From: Pristionchus mayeri
Taxonomy: Eukaryota > Nematoda > Chromadorea > Rhabditida > Neodiplogasteridae
DNA length: 64,000 nt
Direction of reading: 5' to 3'
NCBI GenBank assembly: GCA_036245805.1
Contig: BTRK01000002.1
Coordinates: 8,056,689 to 8,120,688 of the forward strand
Shown here: positions 23,863-33,675 of the stretch, piece after piece
Position numbering within the stretch: the first letter of the stretch is position 1
Layout of the letters: each line of letters begins with the position of its first letter
Program-made: the position numbers and the translations under genes
Notes under the pieces: generated by a model
What the model was told of the DNA's origin: nothing
The model's database searches: none
The model's input: only the letters and a program-made list of their open reading frames with translations

Positions 23863-24072
23863 TCCGGAGGAGAGACGAGATGAGAAATGAGAGGAGAAGG
23901 AGGAGGAGGAGAGGGAGAGGGAGAGGGAGAGAGAGGGGATGCAAATGAATAGAGAGAGTGCGGAGAGAATGGAGGGAGATGGAAATTAGGACGAGAGAAG
24001 GGGATTAGAGTGCGAGATTGAATCGAAGAATTGATCAACAGGCAATAATAGTGATGCGAGAGTTGAGTTTCA

Positions 24073-24599
24073 GGGGGGGGGGGGGGTGACAAAAGCACAA
24101 CGGATCACCATTCGCTGGATATTCGAGCCATCATCTTGGGAGTTGTTTCATTATCAGTGTGTGGTACACTACGTCACCCTGATTAGATATGCAAACTATG
24201 CGATCATGAGTTTCACTCCTTCTCTATGAATAGGGGTTCATGGTCCAAATTTGAGAAAATCAGTGGAAAATCGTGGTTAGATGAACACCAAATGCCGTTA
24301 CCAATCGATATTCTAGAAGTCCAGTAACTAATGGAACCCAGTAACATGTATATCAATTAGTTAGGGTATTTGGCGTTTATCTAAAAACGATTTTCCACTG
24401 ATTTTCTCAAATTTGGACCATGAACCCCTCATAGAGAAGGAGTGAAACTCATGATCGCATAGTTTGAATATCTAATCAGGGTGACGTAGTGTACCACATA
24501 CTGATAACAATGAAACAACTCCCAAGATGATGGCTCGAATATCCAGCGAATGGTGATCCGTTGTGCTTTTGTCGGTTGTGCTTTTGTCACCCCCCCCCC
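24073..24599. mobile_element. Foldback element with ~230-base arms
   Basis: The left arm (from a G-run at 24073 through GTGACAAAAGCACAACGG ... TCAAATTTGAG...) is repeated as an inverted copy ending in a C-run at 24599, with its axis near 24335. A short duplication of GTGCTTTTGTC occurs at the right end. There is no coding capacity. It is probably a non-autonomous DNA element (MITE/foldback). Confidence 0.8.
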
Positions 24600-24755
24600 T
24601 CCCGAGTTTCAGAGCTTGATCAAGCCGGGGGAAACCGCGAAGTTCGAATAACAGATTGGTATCTATCTTGGAAAAAAATACAAATTTTTGAGCATGAGAG
24701 CATGGTGAATGAAGAGACGATTTCTTGCGAAGCCTTTCCTAGAATTTATTAGTAT

Positions 24756-24992
24756 GGCACTACGTCGGATGAGAGCTATGACGTATATATCCAAGGCGGG
24801 ATGACGTCATATTTCACATCCGACCTAGTGCTGGTAATATTTACGATTCCCAAATAAGAGTGGGGTGCAGTCTCGTCATGTCGCCCGCTCTCTCGTCCGG
24901 TCGATCTAAGTATGAAGAGACCTATGACGTCATGCCGCCTTGGATAAATCAAAAACAGCATGACGTCATAATTCTCATCCGACCAAGTGGCC
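24756..24992. mobile_element. Two tandem CRE-containing MITEs (family 2)
   Basis: Left unit 24756-24836 runs CACTACGTCGGATGAGAGC ... GACGTCATATTTCACATCCGACCTAGTGC. A second, less complete unit ends at 24992 (GACGTCATAATTCTCATCCGACCAAGTG). Both are near-palindromic and carry TGACGTCA. The same family occurs at about 56395-56524, 57648-57733, 58404-58534, 61048-61134 and 61634-61716. Confidence 0.7.
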
Positions 24993-25633
24993 TCGAACCA
25001 ATCCCCAATGTACCATGTGCGTAGTGTACTCGAGAGGTACTAATTTTAGGACGTTAAGCTTGGCCTGGAATTCCAATCTAAAACGAAGGTTCATACTAGG
25101 AGATGTAATTAACGGAGCTAAAAGGAGGGATGTAGCGATATAGATGAGAGATGCGCTGTGGTGGGCAACAATCCAAACATCCGACGACTTTCACAATATC
25201 ACGTGCTCTGTCCAGTAAACACGTGAAATCAACACGGTGAGGAAAACACCTGGCGCTCTGCAGGTCAGCTGACGACACGAAGTGACCAGGGCGTTCTTTC
25301 TCCATTCCATCTCCCGTCGAATATAATATCTCGTCTTCTCTTTCGAGTCCTATGTTGATCATTATATTGATAATTTATTAAACTATTAGCAAACTTTCTC
25401 TCGCTGCTTCGCATAGCCTCTGCAGATCCTTCAGTTATACAATACAAATCTTTTCTAATAACGATATCTTCTAGTCCCTCACTCTGTGTGCTCTCTCACC
25501 AACCAAAGATTCCTATAATTCCTATAATTCCTATAATTCCTATAATTCCTATAATTCATAGTTATAATTCCAAGCCTCTTGCAACCTCCTCTGCCGTAAA
25601 AACATAGTTGATCATCTAACACTCTCTTCCTAG
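24993..25633. other. Upstream region of GFRP gene
   Basis: No gene was recognised. It contains the pentuple TTCCTATAA repeat at 25511-25560 and ends in the acceptor CTTCCTAG directly before the GFRP ATG, which may be a spliced-leader site. Confidence 0.4.
25511..25560. repeat. Minisatellite (ATTCCTATA)n
   Basis: Five to six perfect 10-base repeats of TTCCTATAAT in a row. Confidence 0.9.
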
Positions 25634-26718
25634 ATGCCGTACGTTCTCGTAACTGGTCGAATCAACTACATCGATGGCGCCTTCAGCCATGTTGACATGG
25701 ACGAAGAAGAGGTAGACATCAGCCAATTTACCGATGTGAGTTGTTTCCCAATTTTCAGAATCACTAATTTTCTGAGCTTTCATAACGCTTTCGGGTAGTA
25801 AATGAACAATCTACGAATAAACCCCTATCTGCGTGGTGTAAACAAGTCTGCTCTCCATCCAATTTTATGACTCTCTGGAATTTCGTGTTGTTATTCAATA
25901 GTAAATATATATTTCGAGGTGCTATTTTTAGATTCAAAAGCCGCCTGAATCCCCTGACAAGGACGACGACGACGGATGGTCAGTCGGCAACTACGGCCAT
26001 GCTTATGTAGTAAGTATCTTGTCTGTGAGAAAATATCTCGTTCTCTCGTTTCATCGTTGCTATCTCGTAATAAAAAAAGCTAGAAAGCATTGCGAGACGA
26101 GATATCGAAAACAATTTTTGCTTATCCCAGGTAAAAATGTCTGCGCGCTCCATTCTGAACATTCTCGAGCTGCAGGGATGGAAGGTCGTATGCATGGCCA
26201 AATCGAACGGTTCGTTGTCTCCCTAATGGAAGTTTTCGGCATAATGCCGGAAACATTCGCTCCGAGATTGAGTAGCGAAAAAAGTAGGGCTTCACAAGAA
26301 ACAAAGCTTTTAATTTTGAGTGCTCACACACCGACTGGTTATACTGGCGAGAGGACTAGCTGAATGTAGACAGACATTTCATGAGAACAGTATCTTGCAT
26401 GTACATGGAAGAGAGCTTTCCCTTGTTTCTTACACCTGTCTGTATTCACGGCATTACCTTATTCTTTTTTTGTATTGCCGTAGTAACTCAGAAGAGTTTT
26501 GGTCCATACACTTCTGAGCGTCTAGCGCCTGATCAGATAAATTGATTCATTGATTGAATTCAGAAGCTGCCGGTACTTCTAATCAAGCGCGCGCTTGCGA
26601 AACCTCCTACGGCTGCTACGCGTGGACTCTGCACAAGGAGGTCAAGGAGGAGCCAAAAGAGGAGAAGGAGGAACCAAAGAAGGAGGAACCTGTGCCGTAC
26701 TGGAGCGGACTGTGGTGA
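25634..26718 (+). CDS. GTP cyclohydrolase I feedback regulatory protein (GFRP) homologue, 137 aa
   Basis: Four exons: 25634-25735, 25932-26009, 26131-26209, 26564-26718 (phases 0, 0, 1). The product starts MPYVLVTGRI, like the MPYLLIST start of vertebrate GFRP, and has GWSVGNYGHAY in the middle. SARSILNILELQGWKVVCMA follows, then YGCYAWTLHKE, matching the family's C-terminal core (Leu-Asp-Lys helix, GFRVL strand, LVWCLHKE end). GFRP binds GTP cyclohydrolase I and mediates BH4 inhibition and phenylalanine stimulation of tetrahydrobiopterin synthesis in the cytosol. Unusual here are an acidic insert after residue 20 (DMDEEEVD ... DKDDDDG) and a Lys/Glu/Pro tail ending YWSGLW. The usual protein is about 84 aa. 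The KE tail resembles low-complexity extensions elsewhere in the window. Confidence 0.87.
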
Positions 26719-26720
26719 TG

Positions 26721-26993
26721 ACTAGAGTTCTAGAAACAATACCATCGTCTCTTCATTTTACACACTCTCGCACAAGGTTTTATTTGTTTTTCAGTAATTT
26801 TGTCTGATTTTAAGGTATGTTTCAAGTGCATTACATAGCTAAACATCGCAAATGTTATGTAGCGCAACTGAAAATTACCTGAACATGAGGCAAAATTACC
26901 CAAAATGAGAAACCCTACTTTCTCATCGTCAACTGGTTTAGAGAGTGTGGCAAATGCAGAGACGGTGAACCGAATTAGAAACTCTAGCGAAAA
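26721..26993. mobile_element. MITE family 1 copy with insertion
   Basis: The left end CTAGAGTTCTAGAAAC...CGTCTCTTCATTTTACACACTCTC and the right end GAGAGTGTGGCAAATGCAGAGACGG...GAAACTCTAG are inverted partners, separated by about 130 extra bases. It lies directly behind the GFRP stop codon. Confidence 0.6.
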
Positions 26994-27164
26994 CACAGTG
27001 CATTCTCTCAGGTTACGCCTAATTCATAAATAACCTCATCGTAACATAAATCTTTTATCTCGCAGACCATCTCCTCTGTCCAAAATCCAATTTATCTCTT
27101 GTAAATTATTTGTGCATTTTCTAGTATGCAGCAGTTGGAATTACGGCTGCATTGAAATTGTATC

Positions 27165-28425
27165 AGGTTGTAACATAAGTTTTGTCGCGTCCAATCTCTT
27201 ATGCATTTTAACCTCAGAAATTCTTCGAATTAATTTAATCTCAATTTCGTTATTCATCATCAGTGAGGGCCTTCGTACTCTTTCTTACGCGCTTTACTTC
27301 AGTCCTGTCAAGGCAGTTGAGGAGGCACATTAGTCAGACAAAGTTGTACTGAGATAAGGATTAGAAATCATTTTCACGCATCAGCTCTTCTTGAAAAGGA
27401 TAAATTATGCCGATTTTGTGTGATTTGCGTAAAGTACTACATATGTGCATAATTTTGAACCACTCACGGATAACGACAAACGAAAATCGTTCTAGAAATG
27501 TAGACGAGTTTGTATAATGCGGATGGTTGGTGACGGTCGCGAAAACTTTCGCAAGCCGAATTTTCTTCTCAGTAGATATCCAGATCCAAATAGTGGTGGA
27601 ATATAGTTCACCCAAAGTGGTCAGTGTGCAGACAAAGTTTGGGGTAGATTGGGTTCTGTTGAGATAAGTGGCTCCATTCAGAACGATGGTATGTAAATTA
27701 AACTACTGAAATCGGCACTTTGTTCATATTCCTACCTCGCACACATGTTCAATATCTGATTTCTTGTGTCCATCCGAACCATAAACCCTTCCCTTACTAG
27801 TATCTACTTGGGATAAGTTTGGAAATAAATAGCTTTTGAATGACAATCTTTAATTCGAAACACCTAAACTTGCAAATTTTGGTAAAATTGTGCGCGAATT
27901 GAATTAATAAAAATTCAAATTTCCCACAAGTGGAGTGTTCTTTCTCTCACTTGTTTAATGATAAATTATACCTCCATGAGTGGTAATTGAACGCACTTAT
28001 GTTAGTCACTGTTGTTGCAATTCTGGATTCAGAAGAGTTGGTCAAGTTGGCTACGAATCAGCGGCTAGCCTTACACTCAGTGAAGTATATCTTTGGTTCC
28101 GCTCAACATAGCACCATATCTGGCGTATATTTTGAAAGAGCATTGACGGGGTATATCACCATGCTGTAGAAGTTTGGTTCATTATTCATCTCTGCGAACT
28201 AGCACCCGATCAAACGAATTAATAAAATCTGCACCAAATTTAAATCAGTTCATATTAATATTTTTCGCATAGCCAGCGTGCGCAGTTCAGCTCTACCCTA
28301 TGGTTTGAATGTGCATGAACACCCCAAACATATACTAGGAGGTCAGGCATTGATAATGTTTGAGAAGTATCCTTCATGGAAATGTTGTGAACCTCCGAAA
28401 TGCGACAAAACTTATGTTACAACCT
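27165..28425. mobile_element. Decayed TIR element, 1.26 kb
   Basis: Perfect 24-base inverted ends: AGGTTGTAACATAAGTTTTG at 27165 and its complement ending at 28425. The length is typical of mariner/Tc elements, but no transposase motif could be read inside in either strand and TA flanks are not clear. The rest of the gap 26994-28644 shows no gene. Confidence 0.55.
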
Positions 28426-28644
28426 AATATATATTTGTCGAGTAAAGAATAAACAATGATACAAAATCTAAGGAAGACTACCGAACAAAGAAATGTTTCA
28501 AACTTGTAGAACTTAGACACAAAGAAAGAATGTTGACGATTTTATTTAGCTTGCACATAAAGTTCGAAATCGAATGCATATGAAAAAGTCGAATATGTAG
28601 ATCAGAGTTTGAGGAATCTATTGATGATAACTTGTAGATTATAT

Positions 28645-31600
28645 TCAATGCTCCATGCATTGAATTATGTGAGAACCAATGGTGGTATAATTATGTTCCG
28701 TGAAAAAATCTGTTGAAATGTGGCGGAAGTAGATAGCTGAAAACAACGAATATTTAAAAATCTAGTGCACTGGCTAGAGTTCGAGAAACGATACATCTTC
28801 TCTTCATTCTACACACTCATTCGACAGTTTGTGCGGCGAGAGAGTTTGTAGAATAAAGATACGGTGGTCTCTAGGGGTGGCAGTTCGGTTCAGTAAATGG
28901 ATAATCACTAACTGAACTGTATTTGTGCTACTGGGCTAACATCTCTAGACACGAACAGCGATATGGATTATCCAACCCAAGTGAATTATCCAAAACAGTT
29001 TGTGTCGATGTGTATTATCCGTATCCATTCTAGTGGTCTAGTTTCTCCGACTCTAGAACTTACTGTCGATGTAAGCAGATGCGCGAAGCGGCATCAGTAG
29101 CAATTGATTGAGGCAGTTGTTCTCCGGTTGGGTTTCGGAGAACAGCAGAGGGTTCTCAGTGTAGTCCTGATAAAATAACATATATATCAATTAGCGATGC
29201 GTAAACTATCAGTCATAGCATATTACGGAATCTCATACTCTGTGAATAATCTATACATTTCGGAGAGCCACACTTCAAAGGAAGAACGAAGAGAGTGCGA
29301 AAAATGAAGATCCGGCTATACTGTGCGATGTAATCACTCACATAACCAACGACGAATCCAGCTTTCGCGTTTGAAATTCCAGTGTTTTTCTCGTATATAA
29401 TTCCGTGATCGTTGAGCATTTTTGCCAGATCTGTGATTTTCGGGTTTTTAAATTTTTTGTTTAGTTTTCCCAAAATTCGCCATTAACAAGCACACCTCTG
29501 AAGGTGTATCCGAACGTATCCAAATCTTGAATACCTCCAACCATGAATCGTTCGTCCTGAATATTTTTTTCAATTATTGACTCATCCCATATAGATATCA
29601 TGAACCCTATATAATCACAATATAATCACAAGAATCATTTTTTTAGCTCCTGTGCGACTATACGGTATCCTTCAGATAATTTACCGCGAAGTATTCGTCA
29701 AAAGCCAGCTGCCGAGGGAAGGAATAGCACAATTTATGCGCCGCCATCTCCAGAATATCCGGAACCCTGAAAGAAATTAAAATGTATCCACCGTGAATTT
29801 GAAAATCTTCGGTAGTTTGGAATTAAAAGTGTGACCATACTTCCACACTCAAAAATGTGTGCCGTGTGCCTTATTACTGTTTCGCGAAAAGCATACTACC
29901 TGCTAGCTCTGCTTCTCATAATAGTGAATGAAATGATGAAAATGTCGTGTTCTAATGTTTACCGTATAGGTCGTAATTCGGGTCACCGTCTCTTCATTTC
30001 CCACACTCTCTCGCCGCTCGACCTGTCTAGAGAGTGTGGGAAATGAAGAGACGGTGCCCGAATTATGAACTCTACTGCACTCACAGATGCTCGTGTTCTT
30101 CCTCCTCGTAGTAGAAGTTGATCAGTCGGACTTCGAGCATCTCAGCAGAGGCGAAAGCCATGTCGAGTTTGCAGTCGACTGGGAATATTTATTCAATTTT
30201 ATTAGGTTGATGCAAGTTTTTGCCGATTTATATATTTTACATTTGGGCATGCCCTGCATTTTGCCTTGGACTGATTTTCAACTAGTTCTCCATTATTAAT
30301 AGGCGCTTGGATACTCTCATTAGTACCACTTAGTTGTGGCCTAAACAATCAGTTTTGCGGTCACAATGTTGCATCAAATCGTTGGGTGGGTCAACTCGAC
30401 CTCATCTTTCGATCTATCGTAAGATGAGGTCGAGTTGACCTCATGTTACGATATAATACTACTAAGCCTTTTAGAAATGTATGTCGAATTAAAATAGTTA
30501 AAATAGTTTATTTAAAATATAATAGTGATGTTGAAAGGCCCACTGTCAACAATGGACTGTACAGCATTTTTTTTCATTACAACAGTGCTTGAGATATAAA
30601 ATACACAAAATATTAAAGATCTTCACCTAATGAGCACATACTACTAGTATGGTTACACTTCGATTCTATCACCAGAAGTTATTGCTTTCCGAACAATGAT
30701 GTCAAAAAATGGCAGCGAAATTCCTACTTTTGGCAGCTTCTCTTTTCTGAGCCATTTCGAAACCCCGACAAATAGTGACCAATTGAACAAGCAGACCTTG
30801 CCCTATTACTCAGTGAATTGGTGAAGTTGGGGGAAGACTGTGTGTTTCTAGAAATTTTCTCGAATCGCGCTAACATAAAATCGAATGTCGGATCGAAAAT
30901 TGTGTAAATTTATTGTTTTAGATAGAAGAAGAGCCGAGGTTTTTCATCACTCTACTAGTATAATAGCTCCGTAGTAGTAGATAGGAGCGCCCCTGTGTAG
31001 AGGCGTCCCTCAATGTTTGCTGAATCAGGAATGAAAATCAATGTCAAATCGGCAAAAACTATTGCATCAGCCTGATAATATGTTTTATTATTTTTTTAAG
31101 TAATTTTAAATTTCTTTTCTGACATATCGATGTTGAGCCGGGGAATTAGTCCAAAGTGCGAACTCACACCCGGTTCCGATTAGGTGATTGTACTTCTCGA
31201 CCAATTCACCGCGCTTTATCTCCAGCTGGAAATTATTCACTACTTTCTTGAGCAGTGGTCTCACTCTCTTCAGTTTGCACGCTCTCTCGCCGGTCAGAGA
31301 GGCGAGAGAGTGTGCAAACTGAAGAGAGTCAGACGATTGTTCACTTTCTTTGACATACAAAAATTCTCCGTTCACTTTCTTCTCCGTTGATTGGAAACCG
31401 CCCTGGATATATATCACGCCTCTCACGAGAGAATCGAGCTGAGACAGGGAATGGAGAGGAAATCGTGAAATGAGTTCTAACCGGTTTTGGCCATCCTGGG
31501 GCATGCCTGAGTGACTCCCGAGGTCTTGTTGTGCGGACTTCATTTTGGACCTTCCTGCACAGGGCCACCTTTCGGCATCGCCCACTTCAAGAGCCGATTT

Positions 31601-33144
31601 CTAGAAAACCGTGACAGATAGAACACAATTGACCTTTGAGTGACCCCGGCTCATTTTTCGAGCTCTATCGATCTGTATAGTTCAAATCCTCAAAATGTTA
31701 ATTTTAACCACGCTACATTCAATGTCGATTTTCTCGAAAACGAATGGAAAGGATCAGCTAAAATTTTAAGACTGCATGCTTCTGAACGAGAGCTATCGAA
31801 CAAGGTGCTTGCGCAGAAAATACGAACACCTGGGTGTGACTTTCGCTTGTTGAACTTTCCCGGATCGTTTTAACTTTATTTTCAACATAAAAATTCTATT
31901 CGCGCCGCTTTCTTTTAACCGCGCACACCCCGTCAATAGGGGGGAAATAGCTCATTTGCGTGGCAGATCGATTTTCTGCTCGATTTCGCTCTCTCACTAT
32001 GATCAATTACCATCCCTTGAATCGGTTTATGGAAAATCTCGCAATTCACCTCTACTTCATGCCCAATCTCATGAAATTGTTGTGAAGCGTATCCAGATTG
32101 ATTTGAATTCAATAACGTCGCATTTCCCCCATGGTCCCTCCGCGGTAAAACATATGCTCATTTGTTATTGCCCAATAACATCTGGACATTTGATTATAAT
32201 TTTTCGATGAAACATAACAAATTTCGATAAATATATACTTGATTTGTGCACCTTAGACCCTACTCCTCAGAGGAGAATGAAGCTATCAACATGGAGATTG
32301 TGCAGAACGGTACGCAAACCCTTTGCGCACAATCTGATGGGACAGAATTTTAAATTTCCTCTTTGTTTCTTAGCTACGTTCATTTTAGTGCGAAAAACCC
32401 TGCAATTCAGACCGCTCCCTTGTCTCGTAAATCCGGAATGAGTGGGATTGGCGTTGCCATGCAAATGAGCTTGTGAGCCCCCCTCTTGACGGGGTGTGCC
32501 GCGCGGCCAAGAATGATCGGTTTTCCTTTGAATTTTCTGTTGTAAAGAAAGTTCAAACGATCCGGAAAAGTTAAACAGGCGAAAGTCTATTTTATGCGCA
32601 AGCGCCTTGGACAGCTCTCGTTCAGATGCATGCACTCTTAAAATTTTAGCTGCTCCTTTCCGTTTTCGAGAAAATCGACCTTGAAAGTAGCGTGGTTAAA
32701 ATCAAAATTTTGAGGATTTGAACTATACAGATCGATAGAGCTCGAAAAATGAGCCGGGGTCACTCAGAGGTCAATTTTGTTCTATCTGTCACGGTTTTCT
32801 AGAAATCGGTTCTTGAAGTGAGTGATGCCGAAATGTGACCCGGCGCAGGAAGGTCCAAAATTAAGTCTGCACAACAAGACTTCGGGGGTCACTCAGGCAT
32901 GCCCCAGGATAGCCAAAACCGGTTTGAACTCATTTCACGATTTCCTCTCCATTCCCAAGAACGGCTATTTAAGCTCGATTCTTCCGTGAGAGGCGTGATA
33001 TGAACGTATAAATGACTGTCATACCCGTGTTCCATTCAGCTTGAACGACAGGTATGCATTTGGCCAGCCCTCCATGACTGCGTTTTCCAGTTCGATCGCT
33101 TCCGAAACGAACACAGCGGTAAGAAGTATCAGTCCAACTCGCAT
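28645..33144 (-). CDS. Secreted protein of unrecognised family, paralogue 1 (232 aa)
   Basis: Eight exons on the minus strand, fully phase-consistent: 33025-33144, 31168-31225, 30085-30178, 29685-29766, 29496-29556, 29342-29430, 29064-29166, 28645-28736. A signal peptide (MRVGLILLTAVFVSEA) is followed by WPNAYLSFKLNGT. The middle has EVRLINFYYEEEE, VPDILEMAAHKLCYSFPRQL, ERFMVGGIQDLD, LAKMLNDHGIIYEKNTGI and LLMPLRASAYID, with a tail ending GSHIIQCMEH. Exon count, phases and many motifs match paralogue 2 just upstream, proving the model. I do not recognise the family. There is no transmembrane helix after the signal, few cysteines, and an alpha/beta-looking pattern. Intron 1 holds a 1.6 kb foldback and intron 2 a 20-bp perfect hairpin. 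Confidence 0.78.
28774..28874. mobile_element. Family 1 MITE in last intron of secreted paralogue 1
   Basis: CTAGAGTTCGAGAAACG ... TCTTCATTCTACACACTC and GAGAGAGTTTGTAGAATAAAGATACGG ... CTCTAG as inverted ends. Confidence 0.75.
29974..30067. mobile_element. Family 1 MITE in intron 3 of secreted paralogue 1
   Basis: GTAATTCGGGTCACCGTCTCTTCATTTCCCACACTC ... GAGTGTGGGAAATGAAGAGACGGTGCCCGAATTA: nearly perfect palindrome ending 17 bases from the exon 3 donor. Confidence 0.85.
30389..30440. repeat. Perfect 20-bp hairpin
   Basis: GGTCAACTCGACCTCATCTT, a 12-base loop, then its exact reverse complement, in intron 2 of secreted paralogue 1. Confidence 0.85.
31258..31336. mobile_element. Family 1 MITE in intron 1 of secreted paralogue 1
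   Basis: CACTCTCTTCAGTTTGCACGCTCTCTCG ... CGAGAGAGTGTGCAAACTGAAGAGAGTC, about 33 bases from the exon 2 acceptor. Confidence 0.8.
31411..33001. mobile_element. 1.59 kb foldback element in intron 1 of secreted paralogue 1
   Basis: The ends ATATCACGCCTCTCACG and the complementary CGTGAGAGGCGTGATAT begin arms of about 470 bases that align through TGGGGCATGCCTGAGTGA and ATCGATCTGTATAGTTCAA on one side and their complements on the other. The centre (about 31930-32500) is also partly complementary. It carries no transposase. Its right end is only 23 bases from the exon 1 donor. Confidence 0.75.
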
Positions 33145-33675
33145 GCTGAAAACAAAACAAGTGGTTTCAAACTGAATCACGACATGAACCTCCTTCGAAA
33201 TTCGGGTCACCGTCTCCTCATTCTACACACTCCCTCAACCTGTCGGCCATCAAGATAGTGTGTAGAATGAAGATACGTATACACGATTTTCTTTGCGGAA
33301 ATTTACAAGTTCATACATTGTCACATGAACAGACGATCTGCTAACAGAAAGTTTACGATGAAAGGCCATGTTTATTTTACAGTTCATGGAGAGCGATGTT
33401 TACCCTACTCTTCTTCTGTAAATTCTTCAACCTGTGCACTTTTTCCTGGAAATGGAATGATTTTTTTGTCTTTCATAGGTCTTGAAACGTGGTTTACAAA
33501 AGGACTCATAAAATCATCAAGTATGATTTTTTAAATTGCGTGTCGAGTTACAAGCGTAATCTGGAAACTATCTAACACACGAGATAAAACATCACCAACG
33601 AATCATGAGAAGCATTGTGATTCAGAAAAAAAAAGAAAAAAAAATTGCGAATGAGAATGACAATTTTCGAATATT
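33145..33675. other. Gap between the two secreted paralogues
   Basis: Holds a family 1 MITE copy at about 33201-33280 and an A-rich stretch near 33630. No gene was seen. Paralogue 1's ATG is one base after CTGAAAAC read in reverse (TTTTCAG), a possible trans-splice acceptor. Confidence 0.45.

Larger units (their letters stand above)
20655..23930 (-). repeat. Right arm of large inverted duplication
   Basis: Mirror partner of 18060-20390 about an axis near 20523. It carries the intact SH2-like gene and tRNA-Leu copy 2. Compared with the left arm it has about 0.9 kb more, mostly exons at 23343-23380, 23106-23172 and 22952-22996 (a second RS/CPPVYSV module) and a longer Lys/Glu exon at 22374-22565. 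Confidence 0.85.

Noticed and set aside
26019..26363. 114-codon frame overlapping GFRP exon 3
   Set aside because: Different frame from the phase-consistent GFRP exon, which matches the family.
31250..31340. CRISPR-like repeated hairpins across 26-35 kb
   Set aside because: The copies are dispersed MITEs with target duplications, not regularly spaced direct repeats with unique spacers.
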